DNA of 64,000 bases, from the NCBI RefSeq assembly GCF_002025255.2, contig NZ_CP054587.1, positions 1,488,001 through 1,552,000 of the forward strand, written 5' to 3'. Below the pieces are notes generated by a model. It saw only the letters and a list, made by a program, of their open reading frames with translations, was not told the origin of the DNA and made no database searches. How positions within the stretch are numbered: the stretch's first letter is position 1; each line of letters opens with the position of its first letter. This DNA comes from Halolamina sp. CBA1230. Its GTDB lineage: Archaea; Halobacteriota; Halobacteria; Halobacteriales; Haloferacaceae. The position numbers and the translations under genes were made by a program. Positions 44,778 through 54,007 of this stretch are shown piece by piece.

Positions 44778-45817
44778 TCCTCGGCCTCCTCCTCCTGTCG
44801 GCGCTCGAACGGGCTCGGGATCCGGGCGGCCGCGCGGCCGTAGAACACGAACCGGACCGCACGTTCGAGCGTGCCCGCGAACAGCCCCTCGCGCGAACCC
44901 GCCGTGAGCGTGTGGATGATCAGGTGCTGGCGCTCCACGTCGACGGTCAGCGTCCCGGGGGTGAGCGTGATGCTGTTCGCCAGCGTCGTCACCGGCAGCG
45001 CCGACCAGACGGCGGCGTCGAACTCCACCATCTCGGGGTCGATCGGCAGGTCGGGGTGGAGCACGATGTACGCGATCTCGACGTTGGCCTTCACGATCTC
45101 CCAGAGCAGGAACGGGACGTACAGCGCGAACCGCGCCAGCCGGCCGGCGGTCCCCCTCGGGTCGACCGGCGAGGTGAGCGAGACGCGCCACAGCGAGACG
45201 GCGACGATGCCCGCGGCGATCGTGCCGGTCACGAGTTCGAAGGGGGCAGCCGACCCCGCGAGCAGCAGGTAGAACGCGAACGACGCCGCAAACAGCGCGA
45301 AGAACTGGGTCAGCGTCCCGCGGCGCACCAGCGTCCCCGACGCCTGTTCCGCGGAGACGGGCGCCTCCTGAACGGCGAGGCCGGCCTGCCGGACTTCGGC
45401 CTCCAGCGAGGGGAGCAGCGGCGTCGAGCCGATCGGGTCGTACCGCGGGTCGAACACCGCCAGCCCGAGATCGTGCTCGTTGGCGTAGCGCACGAGCACG
45501 TCGGCGTAGTCGTTGGGCGTCGAGAGGTACTCGTGGGTGGCCACGAGCGCGGTTTCGATCGTCAGCGCCGCCCCCTCGGCGTCCTCCTCGGCCCACGACG
45601 CCACGCGATCGAGCAGCGTCCGGGCGGCGTCGGCCCGCGACGACCCCGAGCGGAACGTGATCTTCTCCGGGAGCGGGTAGACGAAGTGGATCGCCGCCGT
45701 CGACCCCTCCTCGTCGGCCCGCTCCAGCGCTTCCTCGACGACGTAGGCGACCGTGTTCCGGAGGCTGGCCGACTCGTCGATCGGGACGAGCAGCCGTGAC
45801 TCGGTCACGGCGACCAC
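44774..45817 (-). CDS. mrpE: MrpE fused to an N-terminal universal-stress-like domain
   Basis: A 347-residue protein. Residues 1-150 are a cytosolic USP-like alpha/beta domain (ESRLLVPIDESASLRNTVAY, LVRYANEHDLGLAVFDPRYD). Residues 165-345 are MnhE: hydrophobic segments and the motifs LWEIVKANVEIAYIVLHPDL and NSITLTPGTLTVDVERQHLI. MrpE in bacteria is about 160 residues, so the USP part is an extension, common in haloarchaea but functionally unexplained; it may sense nucleotide or stress and regulate the antiporter. First gene of the nine-gene operon. The start is GTG 45817; GTG 45808 is an alternative. Confidence 0.85.
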   Translation of the reverse strand: MVAVTESRLLVPIDESASLRNTVAYVVEEALERADEEGSTAAIHFVYPLPEKITFRSGSSRADAARTLLDRVASWAEEDAEGAALTIETALVATHEYLSTPNDYADVLVRYANEHDLGLAVFDPRYDPIGSTPLLPSLEAEVRQAGLAVQEAPVSAEQASGTLVRRGTLTQFFALFAASFAFYLLLAGSAAPFELVTGTIAAGIVAVSLWRVSLTSPVDPRGTAGRLARFALYVPFLLWEIVKANVEIAYIVLHPDLPIDPEMVEFDAAVWSALPVTTLANSITLTPGTLTVDVERQHLIIHTLTAGSREGLFAGTLERAVRFVFYGRAAARIPSPFERRQEEEAEE

Positions 45818-45891
45818 CCCACGGACGGACGGCCGGCCGGACGAACGGGATCGAATGGCATCAGTAGTCGCCCGTGGGTTTGCACAGGCGC

Positions 45892-45897
45892 TTTATA
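45892..45897 (-). promoter_or_regulatory. TATA box of the Mrp operon
   Basis: TATAAA on the minus strand, about 75 nt before the mrpE start, so the transcript would have a roughly 50-nt leader, unlike most genes here. The leader contains a short out-of-frame ATG frame of 18 codons that ends over the mrpE start. The rest of 45818-46137 (320 bp) holds only this promoter and the repeats before tupA. Confidence 0.5.
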
Positions 45898-46069
45898 GGA
45901 GTTCTCACTCCGGCCGGTTGCGCCGTCCGTCGGATGACGGATCGTCGATCGACGGTGCGGATATCGACGGACCCGTGATCGAGACCGTTCGACAGTGGGA
46001 ATCCGTTGGCAGCGTTGGTGACGGCAGCAGACGTAACTGCTCCCCGTCACGGAGCCCGAAGATACCCTT

Positions 46070-46102
46070 GTAACACGGTAACACGTAACGTTAAATGGTT
46101 AC
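46070..46102. promoter_or_regulatory. GTAAC box cluster upstream of tupA
   Basis: GTAAC occurs at 46070-46074, 46078-46082 and 46085-46089, followed by GTTAC at 46098-46102; an additional copy is at 46033-46037. The third box is part of the palindrome TAACGTTA. The cluster is 36-68 bp before the tupA ATG at 46138, where a repressor or activator of an archaeal promoter would bind. The half-site is the same as in the dyads at 4459-4493. Confidence 0.5.
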
Positions 46103-46149
46103 TCCAGGAGGCCAACGCTTTTGACACATCCCTCGTTATGTCGTGTACG

Positions 46150-47073
46150 ATGCAACGACGAAAGTTCCTACAGGGTGTCGGTCTTGCCGCGATCGCGAGC
46201 ACGGCCGGCTGTACACAGCTCACTGGGTCGGACGAAGAGGGCGGCGCCGGCGTCAGCGGCGAGACGCTGACGCTGACCACGACGACGAGCACGTACGACA
46301 CGGGGCTGCTCGACGAGATCCACCCCGGGTTCGAGGAGATGTACGGCGTCACCGTCGACGCCGTCGCCCAGGGGACCGGCGCGGCGCTCGAGACCGCACG
46401 CAACGGCGACTCGGACATCGTGATGGTCCACGCGCGCGGGCTCGAGGACGAGTTCATGCGCAACGGGTACGGGATCAACCGCCGGGACCTGATGTTCAAC
46501 GACTTCGTGATCGTCGGGCCCGAGAGCGACCCCGCCGGGATCGAGGGGATGGACTCCGCGGCGGAGGCGTTCGCCACCATCGCGGAGGAGCAGGCGGCGT
46601 TCGTCTCCCGGGGGGACAACTCCGGCACGCACACGAAGGAGCTCAACATCTGGGAGGAAGCGGGCGTCGAGCCCGGCGGCGACTGGTACCAGGAGATCGG
46701 TGCCGGGATGGGCGAGGCGCTCAACAACGCGAACCAGCAGGGCGCCTACACGCTGTCGGACCGCGGCACGTTCATCTCCCAGCGCTCGGAGATCGACCTC
46801 ACGATCCTCGTCCAGGGGCCGATCGAGGGCGGGCCGGAGCTGCTCGAGAACCCGTACGGGATCCTGGCGGTCAACCCCGCCGTCCACGAGAACGCCAACT
46901 ACGACCTCGCGATGGCGTACATCGGCTGGATCACCAGCCCGAGCGCGCAGGACGCCATCTCGAACTACACGATGAACGGGGAGCAGCTGTTCTTCCCGCG
47001 GGCGCTCTCGGAGGACCCCGACTTCCAGCAGTACGTGCCGGAAGGCTGGAGTAGCAACTCCTCGAGCCAGTAA
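46150..47073 (+). CDS. tupA: Tungstate-type ABC transporter substrate-binding protein
   Basis: A 307-residue exported lipoprotein. The Tat-type signal [20 protein letters not shown] ends in a lipobox Cys (AGC, residue 21). The mature start [20 protein letters not shown] is the TupA/WtpA-type signature that binds tungstate oxyanion, followed by [18 protein letters not shown] and [16 protein letters not shown]. An ATG four codons upstream (46138) is an alternative start. It is the first gene of tupABC. Molybdate or another oxyanion is possible, but the [12 protein letters not shown] motif favours tungstate. Confidence 0.9.
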   Translation: MQRRKFLQGVGLAAIASTAGCTQLTGSDEEGGAGVSGETLTLTTTTSTYDTGLLDEIHPGFEEMYGVTVDAVAQGTGAALETARNGDSDIVMVHARGLEDEFMRNGYGINRRDLMFNDFVIVGPESDPAGIEGMDSAAEAFATIAEEQAAFVSRGDNSGTHTKELNIWEEAGVEPGGDWYQEIGAGMGEALNNANQQGAYTLSDRGTFISQRSEIDLTILVQGPIEGGPELLENPYGILAVNPAVHENANYDLAMAYIGWITSPSAQDAISNYTMNGEQLFFPRALSEDPDFQQYVPEGWSSNSSSQ

Positions 47074-47075
47074 GC

Positions 47076-47792
47076 GTGCCGCTCGATCCGGTCGCACTGC
47101 TTCCGCTGTTTATCGAGACCCCCTTCCAGGAGGGGTACGTCCGGAGCATCATCTTCGTCTCGCTGTACGTGAGCTGTACCGCGGTGGTGCTGAGTACGCT
47201 GGTCAGCATCCCCGTCGCGCTCGTGATGGGGTTCACCGAGTTCCCGGGCCAGCAGTTCGTGAAGTCGGTGATCAACACCGGGATGGGCTTTCCCAGCGTC
47301 GTCGTGGGGTTGGTGGTGCTGTTCATGGTCTCCAACCAAGGGCCGCTGGGCGCCGCAGACCTCATCTTCACGAAGGAGGCGATGATCATGTCCCAGTTCG
47401 TGCTGGCGACGCCGCCGATCACCGCGATCAGCCTCGCGGCGCTGACCAGCGTCGACGAGAACGTCCGCGACGCCGCCCGCGCGCTCGGCGGGACGCGGCT
47501 CGACGTGGCGCTCGTGGTGATCAAGGAGGCTCGCTACGGCATCGCGACCGCGGTGCTCGCGGGCTTCGGCCGCGCGATCAGCGAGGTCGGGTCGGTGCTC
47601 ATCGTCGGCGGGAACATCACCAGCGCCGACGGCATCTCCCAGACGCGGACGCTGACGACCGCGATCCAGCTGGAGGCCCGGCAGGGCCAGTACGACACCG
47701 CGATGATCCTCGGGGCGGTGCTGGTGACGGTCGTACTGACGGTGAACGCGATCGTCGTCCGGCTCGGTGACGAGGGGGCGATGAACCGATGA
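47076..47792 (+). CDS. tupB: Tungstate-type ABC transporter permease
   Basis: A 238-residue permease with about five helices and a GTG start at 47076, 2 bp after the tupA stop. The cytoplasmic EAA loop [20 protein letters not shown] couples to the ATPase. The motif [19 protein letters not shown] is typical of TupB/ModB-like oxyanion permeases. The 3' end overlaps the ATPase gene by 4 nt. Confidence 0.92.
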   Translation: MPLDPVALLPLFIETPFQEGYVRSIIFVSLYVSCTAVVLSTLVSIPVALVMGFTEFPGQQFVKSVINTGMGFPSVVVGLVVLFMVSNQGPLGAADLIFTKEAMIMSQFVLATPPITAISLAALTSVDENVRDAARALGGTRLDVALVVIKEARYGIATAVLAGFGRAISEVGSVLIVGGNITSADGISQTRTLTTAIQLEARQGQYDTAMILGAVLVTVVLTVNAIVVRLGDEGAMNR

Positions 47793-48580
47793 TCCGGCTC
47801 GACCGCGTCTCCCACAGCTACGGCGAGGAGCAGGTCGTCGACGACGTGTCGCTGTCGGTCGATCAGGGCGAGGTGGTCGGGATCATCGGCCCCTCCGGGG
47901 TCGGGAAGACCACGCTGCTGCGGATCCTCGCGCTGTTCCTCCAGCCGAACGAGCGCGACGCCGAGTCCGAGACCGACGAAGGGAGGGTCGAACTCGACGG
48001 CGATGCGGTGTGGGAGCTGAGCGAGGAGGCGCGGCTGGCTCGCCGGCGCCGGATCGGGATGGTGTTCCAGGAGGCCAGCCTGTTCGACGCCACCGTCGAG
48101 CGGAACGTCGAGTACGGCCTCCGGGTCCGGCAGGGCTGGAACGACCGACTACGGGACCAGCTCCGCGGGCTCGTCGGCTCGACCGAGACGCCCGAGGCCG
48201 TCGAGGACGCCCTCGACATCGTCGGCCTGAGCGAGAAGATCGGCCAGGAGGCGGACTCGCTCTCGGGCGGGGAGGCCCAGCGCGTCTCCTTCGCGCGGGC
48301 GCTCGCGTACGAGCCGGACTACCTCCTGCTCGACGAGCCGACCTCCGACCTCGACCCGCGGAACACGGGGCTGATCGAGGAGGCGGTCGCCGAGGCCCGC
48401 GACCGCGGTATCGGCGTCGTGGTCGCGACCCACGACATGCACCAGGCCGAGCGGGTCGCCGACCGCGTCGGCGTGCTGCTCGGCGACGGGTTCACCGAGA
48501 TCGGGCCGACCGAGACGATCTTCGAGAACCCCAGCGACGAGCGGACCCGGAAGTTCATCTCCGGCGAACTGGTGTACTGA
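47789..48580 (+). CDS. tupC: Tungstate-type ABC transporter ATP-binding protein
   Basis: A 263-residue ABC ATPase: Walker [13 protein letters not shown] (about 33-44), Q-loop VFQEASLFD, signature [15 protein letters not shown], Walker [12 protein letters not shown], and the H-loop His in VATHDMHQ. No C-terminal regulatory TOBE domain is present, consistent with TupC. Overlaps tupB by 4 nt, completing tupABC. Confidence 0.92.
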   Translation: MIRLDRVSHSYGEEQVVDDVSLSVDQGEVVGIIGPSGVGKTTLLRILALFLQPNERDAESETDEGRVELDGDAVWELSEEARLARRRRIGMVFQEASLFDATVERNVEYGLRVRQGWNDRLRDQLRGLVGSTETPEAVEDALDIVGLSEKIGQEADSLSGGEAQRVSFARALAYEPDYLLLDEPTSDLDPRNTGLIEEAVAEARDRGIGVVVATHDMHQAERVADRVGVLLGDGFTEIGPTETIFENPSDERTRKFISGELVY

Positions 48581-48593
48581 GCGCGGCGCGCGC

Positions 48594-49016
48594 TCAACAC
48601 TCGTCGCCGGCGAACGCCATCCCCGAGTCCGTCGTCGCCTCGGGATCGCGGATCCGGAAGTAGAGCTCGTTGCCCGCGTTCTCGCTGCGGTTGCACGTCA
48701 CCTCGTAGCTCGTCTCGAACAGCTCGCCGTCGACCGTGAGTTCCGCGTCGATCGTGTCGCCGTTGGTCACGCGATCGAGGTCGGCGAACCGCAGGACGGT
48801 GTACTCCTCGTCCGACGGACGGGCGGCCACGTCGACGGCGCCGTCGACGAGGACGTCGCCGTCGTGCCGGAGGGTGAACGCGACGTGGAACGACTGCTGG
48901 CGGAAATTCACGATGGCGAAGTCGAACGGGCCCGGCTCGGTTCCGGGAACCGCACAGCCGGCCGCGAGGAGGCTGCCACCGCTCGCGAGCGACGCGAGGA
49001 CCTGGCGTCGGTGCAT
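48594..49016 (-). CDS. Tat lipoprotein, small haloarchaeal
   Basis: A 140-residue exported protein: MHRRQVLASLASGGSLLAAG with Tat RR and lipobox Cys (AAGC, 21), then a beta-rich domain with FDFAIVNFRQQSFHVAFTL and DTIDAELTVDGELFETSYEV. I know no family. It lies between tupC and the toxin-antitoxin pair, on the opposite strand from tupC. Function unknown. Confidence 0.65.
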   Translation of the reverse strand: MHRRQVLASLASGGSLLAAGCAVPGTEPGPFDFAIVNFRQQSFHVAFTLRHDGDVLVDGAVDVAARPSDEEYTVLRFADLDRVTNGDTIDAELTVDGELFETSYEVTCNRSENAGNELYFRIRDPEATTDSGMAFAGDEC

Positions 49017-49060
49017 CGATCTCCGCTCGGACCGCGTTCCTCAAAGGAGCGACGGTACGT

Positions 49061-49462
49061 TCAGTACGTGACGACGTCGAGTCCGTCCACGTCCCGGAAG
49101 TCGGCGTCGTTCGAGACCACCGCCTCGTCGAGTAGCAGTCCGTGCGCGGCGACGACCGAGTCGGCGCCGTCGAGTTCGGCCAGCTCGTCGGAGCGCAGGT
49201 GTTCGCCGTTGAGTTCGCCGGCTCGACGGGCAACCTCGGGAGCGAGGTCGAGCGTCGAGCGACTCGCAAGCAGGCGTTCGTAGAGCGCACGGAGTTCGTC
49301 AGCCGCGTCGATGTCGGCGTTGCCGATCCCCGTGTACGCTTCCCAGACGACCGCTGTCGGGACACGGGTCGGCACCGGCTTCGCGTCGAGTTCGGTCGCT
49401 TTCTCCCGGGCCCCAGCGTCGCCGTCGACCAGCGCGCCGAGATACTGCGTATCCAGAATCAT
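49061..49462 (-). CDS. vapC: VapC-type PIN-domain toxin
   Basis: A 133-residue PIN ribonuclease. Acidic active-site residues appear in MILDTQYLGAL (D4), VVWEAYTG (Glu near 40), LDGADSVVAAHG (Asp near 100) and VSNDADF (Asp near 118). Length is normal. It overlaps the upstream antitoxin gene by 4 nt, the typical vapBC order of antitoxin first. Target RNA unknown. The set of acidic residues looks complete, so it is likely active. Confidence 0.88.
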   Translation of the reverse strand: MILDTQYLGALVDGDAGAREKATELDAKPVPTRVPTAVVWEAYTGIGNADIDAADELRALYERLLASRSTLDLAPEVARRAGELNGEHLRSDELAELDGADSVVAAHGLLLDEAVVSNDADFRDVDGLDVVTY

Positions 49463-49674
49463 TCGTGGCCGGGCGGGGTCGCGCCGACCGCACCGTCAGT
49501 CGCCTCCTCGACGCTCTCGTCGAGATTCAGTTCGGCGGCGTCGTCGGCGAACTCCGTCAGCGAGTAGCCGCCGACGAGCCGATCGAGCGTCTCCGCGAGC
49601 GTCTCGTCGTCGCGGTTCTCGGACTGTACCCGGGCGTAGAGCTCCTCACTCACGCGCATCTGCTTCGTTCCCAT
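49459..49674 (-). CDS. vapB: VapB-type ribbon-helix-helix antitoxin
   Basis: A 71-residue protein starting MGTKQMRVSEELYARVQSEN, whose strand-helix-helix start is an RHH DNA-binding domain and whose acidic C-terminus (DDAAELNLDESVEEATDG) should bind and inhibit VapC. The ATG at 49674 is preferred; the longer frame to 49839 covers the promoter. It overlaps vapC by 4 nt. Confidence 0.85.
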   Translation of the reverse strand: MGTKQMRVSEELYARVQSENRDDETLAETLDRLVGGYSLTEFADDAAELNLDESVEEATDGAVGATPPGHE

Positions 49675-49838
49675 ACGTTCTCGTTTACGTCGTTGACGCA
49701 AAAGTGTGACGACGACGCATGTGACGGCACCTCGGGTGATCGGTCCCGCAGTGCCGTCCCGCCGCCGCGGGTGACCGGTCCCGCGGCGCCGTTCGTCTCC
49801 CGACACGCTTAACCACGAACCTGAAGAATTCTGCAGCA

Positions 49839-51323
49839 ATGAGTCAGGCGCTCGCGGATCGGGAGCTCGCGGCCGTCATCGGGCTGGAGGTCCACGTCCA
49901 ACTGGAGACCGACACGAAGATCTTCTGTAACTGCTCGACGACCGCTGCCGACGAGGAGGAGCCCAACAGCCGCACCTGCCCGGTCTGTCTCGGGCTGCCC
50001 GGCGCGCTGCCGGTGCTCAACGAGGCCGCCGTCGAGTCGGCGGTCAAGATCGGCAAGGCGCTCGACGCCGACATCCCCGAGGAGACGACGTTCCACCGGA
50101 AGAACTACTTCTACCCCGACCTCCCGAAGGGGTTCCAGCTCACCCAGTACGACGCGCCGATCTGTGCCGACGGCGAACTGGAGGTCAGCGTCGAGGGCGA
50201 ACGCCGCGCGATCAGCGTCCGGCGCGCCCACCTGGAGGAGGACCCCGGCAGCATCCAGCACGAGGGCGGCAACATCGACACCGCCGACTACACGCTGGTC
50301 AACTACAACCGCGCGGGCACGCCGCTGATGGAGATCGTCACCCGGCCGGACTTCCGCTCGCCCGACGAGGCCCGAGCGTTCCTCGCGAAGCTGGAGGAGG
50401 TGCTGGAGTACCTCGGCGTGTTCGACGCCACCCGCGACGGCAGCCTGCGCGTCGACGCCAACATCTCGCTGGTGCCGGCCGACGCGATCGGCGAGGACGG
50501 CGAACTCGACGAGGACGCGCGGGACGACGCGAACCGCACCGAGGTCAAGAACATCTCCAGCCACAAGGGCGCCGAGCAGGCGCTCGCCTACGAGATCACC
50601 CGCCAGAAGAACGCCGTCAAGCGCGGCCGCGAGGTCGAACAGGAGACCCGCCACTGGGACGAGAGCCGCGGCGTCACCGTCTCGATGCGCTCGAAGGAGG
50701 CGGAGAAGGACTACCGCTACTTCCGCGAGGCCGACCTCCCCCCGCTCCAAGTCTCGGACTGGAAGGAGCGCATCCCGATCCCGGAGCTCCCGGACGACCG
50801 CCGCGAGCGCTTCCGCGAGGAGTACGGGCTCAGCGAGGAGGCCGCCTCGAAGCTCACCTCCCGGAAATCCGTCGCGGATCTGTACGAGCAGCTCGCGGAG
50901 GAGTTCGAACCCGACCTCGCGGCGACGTGGGTCGCGGACAACCTCCTCGGCGAACTCAACTACCGCGACATGGCCGTCGCCGACATCACGGGTCGCCTCG
51001 ACGAGATCGAACACGTGATCCGCCTCGTGGCCGAGGACGAGCTCACCGCGAAGAACGCCGAGGAGGTCGTCCTCCGGCGGATGCTCGACGAGGGCGAGAG
51101 CCCCGAGGCGATCATCGAGGCGGAGGACCTCGGGAAAGCCAGCGGCGGGGAAGTCGAGCAGGCCGTCGAAGAGGCGATCGAGGAGAACCCCGGCGCCGTC
51201 GAGGATTACGAGTCCGGCGACGAGGGCGCGCTGAACTTCCTCGTCGGGCAGGTGATGGGGAAGACCGGCGGCTCCGCCGACCCGGGGCAGGTGAACGAAC
51301 TGCTGCGGGAGCGACTGTCGTAG
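49839..51323 (+). CDS. gatB: Asp-tRNA(Asn)/Glu-tRNA(Gln) amidotransferase subunit B
   Basis: A 494-residue GatB that, with GatA and GatC, amidates Asp-tRNA(Asn) (or Glu-tRNA(Gln)). The kinase-like domain shows IGLEVHVQLETDTKIFCNC, CPVCLGLPGALPVLNE, FYPDLPKGFQLTQYDAPI and YTLVNYNRAGTPLMEIVTRP, including the zinc Cys set. The C-terminal helical and YqeY-like tail (LDEGESPEAIIEAEDLGKAS) binds the tRNA elbow. Length normal. No gatA or gatC is next to it. A TATA-like CGCTTAACC lies near 49806-49814. Confidence 0.96.
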   Translation: MSQALADRELAAVIGLEVHVQLETDTKIFCNCSTTAADEEEPNSRTCPVCLGLPGALPVLNEAAVESAVKIGKALDADIPEETTFHRKNYFYPDLPKGFQLTQYDAPICADGELEVSVEGERRAISVRRAHLEEDPGSIQHEGGNIDTADYTLVNYNRAGTPLMEIVTRPDFRSPDEARAFLAKLEEVLEYLGVFDATRDGSLRVDANISLVPADAIGEDGELDEDARDDANRTEVKNISSHKGAEQALAYEITRQKNAVKRGREVEQETRHWDESRGVTVSMRSKEAEKDYRYFREADLPPLQVSDWKERIPIPELPDDRRERFREEYGLSEEAASKLTSRKSVADLYEQLAEEFEPDLAATWVADNLLGELNYRDMAVADITGRLDEIEHVIRLVAEDELTAKNAEEVVLRRMLDEGESPEAIIEAEDLGKASGGEVEQAVEEAIEENPGAVEDYESGDEGALNFLVGQVMGKTGGSADPGQVNELLRERLS

Positions 51324-51324
51324 C

Positions 51325-52017
51325 TCAGTCTCGGAGCAGCAGCCACGCGCCCGCGCCGACAGCGATCGCTTCGAACAGGCGTTCCGTTCCGGGGTTCTCG
51401 GGGTACGATCGCTGGCGGGAGTCCTGGTAGACGACGTAGTACTCCCCGTCGACACGGAGTACCTCGTTCGCGTCCGCGATCGGCTCGTTCGTCGTGACCG
51501 ATCCGTCCTCGATGGCCGTTCTGGCCGCGTCGGAGACCTCCTCGTGGGCCACGTCCTCCAGCGCCGTCCCCGGGTCGACGCGTTCGATGCCGAGTTCGAC
51601 GGTCAGCCCGACCGAGGCGTTGGCGTCGACGAACGTCGTCGTCCGGCGGTAGATCACGTCGCCGAGCATCACGTACTCCTCGCCCGTGCGCCGGGTGAGT
51701 TCACCGGCGGCCGCCGGGCCGGAGACGCCGAGGATGTTTGGATTCACTCCCGTGACGTTGCCGTCGAGCGCGCCGCCGTCGTAGAGACACCGCCGCGGGA
51801 AGTCGAACGAGCGGTGGAAGCAGTCGATCCCCTCGGCGCCGTCGAGCGGGTCGCCGTCGGGCACGTCGACGGCCAGTTTCCCGTCCTGCGTCGAGAGCTC
51901 CGCGGCCTGATAGCGGTAGTCCGGTCCCGTCACGTCGAGTGGCGGCGTCCAGATCGGCACCGTGATCAGCAGGAGAGCGAGCAGCACCGTGAGTTCGCGT
52001 CGCGTTGGAGGGCGCAT
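51325..52017 (-). CDS. Haloarchaeal membrane-anchored protein
   Basis: A 230-residue protein with an N-terminal signal anchor (LTVLLALLLITVPIWTPPLD, about residues 9-28) and a C-terminal hydrophobic segment (LFEAIAVGAGAWLLLRD), so the central domain probably lies outside. That domain has four or more beta strands and a paired Cys (CFHRSF ... RRCLYDGG) that may form a disulfide. I recognise no family. It converges on gatB with one base between the stop codons. Confidence 0.6.
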   Translation of the reverse strand: MRPPTRRELTVLLALLLITVPIWTPPLDVTGPDYRYQAAELSTQDGKLAVDVPDGDPLDGAEGIDCFHRSFDFPRRCLYDGGALDGNVTGVNPNILGVSGPAAAGELTRRTGEEYVMLGDVIYRRTTTFVDANASVGLTVELGIERVDPGTALEDVAHEEVSDAARTAIEDGSVTTNEPIADANEVLRVDGEYYVVYQDSRQRSYPENPGTERLFEAIAVGAGAWLLLRD

Positions 52018-52076
52018 GCAGGGCGGATCGTGACGGGCAGCAGAAAAGTTTCCCGACGGGGACCGCGTGTCGCCAC

Positions 52077-53555
52077 TCAGTCCTCGCCGGCTCCCTGTGC
52101 CGGCGAGCCGCTATCCTCGCCGGCGACGGCGTCACTCGGCTCGCTCACGTCCACGTCTGCCCCCGTGTCGACGACGCCCTCCTGCCAGTTCCCGCGATTG
52201 AACCACGCGGCGCCGATGGCGAACGTGATCACGCCGGAGAACGCCATCGCCCACCAGAGCCCGTCCTCCCCCCACGCCAGCCAGTACGCCAGCAGCGCCG
52301 CCACGGGCACGCGGAACAGCCAGCGCGAGGCCAGCGAGAGCGCCATCGCCTGGGTCGTCTGGCCCGCGCCGCGGAACGCGCCCTGGATCACCATCAGTCC
52401 GCCCATGAACGCCCAGAACGGCGCGAGGATGCGCAGGAGCACGACCCCGGCGTCGATCACGGCCTGCTCGTCGACGAACAGGTCGATCGCCGTCGCGGGG
52501 TAGACGTACACCAGCCCGCCGACGGCGAACAGGAACGCCATCGTCGCCGCCGTCGCCTTCCAGGCCACCTCCTCGGCGCGCTCGGGCGTGTCGGCGCCGA
52601 GGTTCTGCCCGACGCCCGTGGCGGTCGCCTGCCCGACAGCGCCCGAGACGGTCCAGGAGACCGACATCAGCCGGATCCCGATCCCGTAGGCCGCGGTCGC
52701 GACCGGGCCGAACCGCGCGACCAGCGCGGCGAAGAACACGGCCGCGAACGAGCGGGCGAGGCCGTCGCCGGTGCCGGGGACGCCGATGCGGACCAGATCC
52801 GTGAGCACCTCGGGGTCGGGCTTCAGGTCCGGAACCCGGAGCTTCACGCCCCACCCGCCGTGGAGCAGGAGCGCGAGCCCCACCACCGCGGCGAGGACGC
52901 GGGAGATCAGCGTCGCGATCCCCGCGCCGCGAACGCCCATCGCGGGGAAGGCGACGGTACCGACGATCGGGGCTCCCTCGACGAGCGTCCAGCCCAGGAT
53001 CAGGAACGGGTCGAGGATCACGTTCACGCCCGCCGAGAGCACCACCAGCCACATCGCGGTCCGCACGTCCCCGGCCGCGCGCAGGACCGCGCGGAACGCG
53101 AAGAAGAGGAACGTGAACGGGATCGCCGCGAGGATCGGTTCGAGGTAGGCCATCGAGTAGTCGAACACCTGTCCCTGCGCGCCGATCAGCGAGACGAGGG
53201 GGTAGCGGATCGTGAAGCCGATCGCCGCCAGCGCGAGGCCGACGGCGACCGTCAGGAGGACGGTCTGTCCGACGGCGTGATCCGCCTTCCGCTGCTCGTC
53301 GGCGCCGACGTACTGCGACACCAGCGCGACCGCGGCGGCGGTGATCCCCATCGCGACCGAGACGAACATCCACGAGGTGGGGAACATCAGCGACACCGCC
53401 GCCACGGCCTCGGCGTTCACGCGCCCGACCCAGAACATGTCCGCGAGGTTGTACAGGGTTTGAACGAGGTTGCCCAGCACCAGCGGCCACGACAGCGCGA
53501 ACAGTTTGGGCGTGATCGCGCCGGTCGTCATGTCGACGCGGGCGTCGTCGCTCAC
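52077..53555 (-). CDS. MATE-family efflux transporter
   Basis: A 492-residue, twelve-helix drug/sodium antiporter. The GTG start at 53555 gives MSDDARVDMTTGAITPKLFA; the ATG at 53531 is an alternative. MATE features: LSWPLVLGNLVQTLYNLADM, FPTSWMFVSVAMGITAAAVA and the symmetric repeat of the second half (SVSWTVSGAVGQATATGVGQ). The acidic tail ends PAQGAGED. It exports cationic compounds using Na+ or H+. No regulator gene is adjacent. Confidence 0.93.
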   Translation of the reverse strand: MSDDARVDMTTGAITPKLFALSWPLVLGNLVQTLYNLADMFWVGRVNAEAVAAVSLMFPTSWMFVSVAMGITAAAVALVSQYVGADEQRKADHAVGQTVLLTVAVGLALAAIGFTIRYPLVSLIGAQGQVFDYSMAYLEPILAAIPFTFLFFAFRAVLRAAGDVRTAMWLVVLSAGVNVILDPFLILGWTLVEGAPIVGTVAFPAMGVRGAGIATLISRVLAAVVGLALLLHGGWGVKLRVPDLKPDPEVLTDLVRIGVPGTGDGLARSFAAVFFAALVARFGPVATAAYGIGIRLMSVSWTVSGAVGQATATGVGQNLGADTPERAEEVAWKATAATMAFLFAVGGLVYVYPATAIDLFVDEQAVIDAGVVLLRILAPFWAFMGGLMVIQGAFRGAGQTTQAMALSLASRWLFRVPVAALLAYWLAWGEDGLWWAMAFSGVITFAIGAAWFNRGNWQEGVVDTGADVDVSEPSDAVAGEDSGSPAQGAGED

Positions 53556-53629
53556 GGGGGGTCGGTGGTGTTGGGAGCCGATAAATCCCGCCGTTGCGGT
53601 CGAACTGGTGGGGTTCTCGACGACGACGG

Positions 53630-54007
53630 TTATCGATCGAACGAGCGATAGACGCCGCCGACCGCGACGAGGAAGACGACGACCGCAAGCGTCGTGAACG
53701 CGGGCATCGACAGGCCCCGGAGCAGGCGGAACCGTATGGCGAGCCAGACCGCGACGACGACGAGCGACGCGGTCAGCGTCGTCGCCCCGAGTCGGACGCG
53801 GCCGGACGAGAGCGTCACGTAGCCGACCGCGGCAAGGAGCAGCCCACCGCCGCCACGGAGCAGGATCACGCCGTAGAGCCACACGATCGCTGGTCCGCCC
53901 GCCTCGGCGCTCGGAACGGTGTAGACGAGCGAGGTGGCTAGCGCCGCACCCGCGGCGACAAGCACCGTTCCGAGAAGTTCGGCCGTCTTCACCGACTTAT
54001 CCCCCAC
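53630..54007 (-). CDS. Four-helix membrane protein, paralogue 2 of a tandem pair
   Basis: A 125-residue protein starting MGDKSVKTAELLGTVLVAAG with about four transmembrane segments. The core SAEAGGPAIV, LLRGGGGLLLAAVGYVTL and RLGATTLTASLVVVAVWLAI matches the next gene at corresponding places, so the two arose by tandem duplication. It overlaps the upstream paralogue by 11 nt. Family not recognised; the conserved AEAGGP and RGGGGLL motifs are the identity marks. Confidence 0.65.
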   Translation of the reverse strand: MGDKSVKTAELLGTVLVAAGAALATSLVYTVPSAEAGGPAIVWLYGVILLRGGGGLLLAAVGYVTLSSGRVRLGATTLTASLVVVAVWLAIRFRLLRGLSMPAFTTLAVVVFLVAVGGVYRSFDR

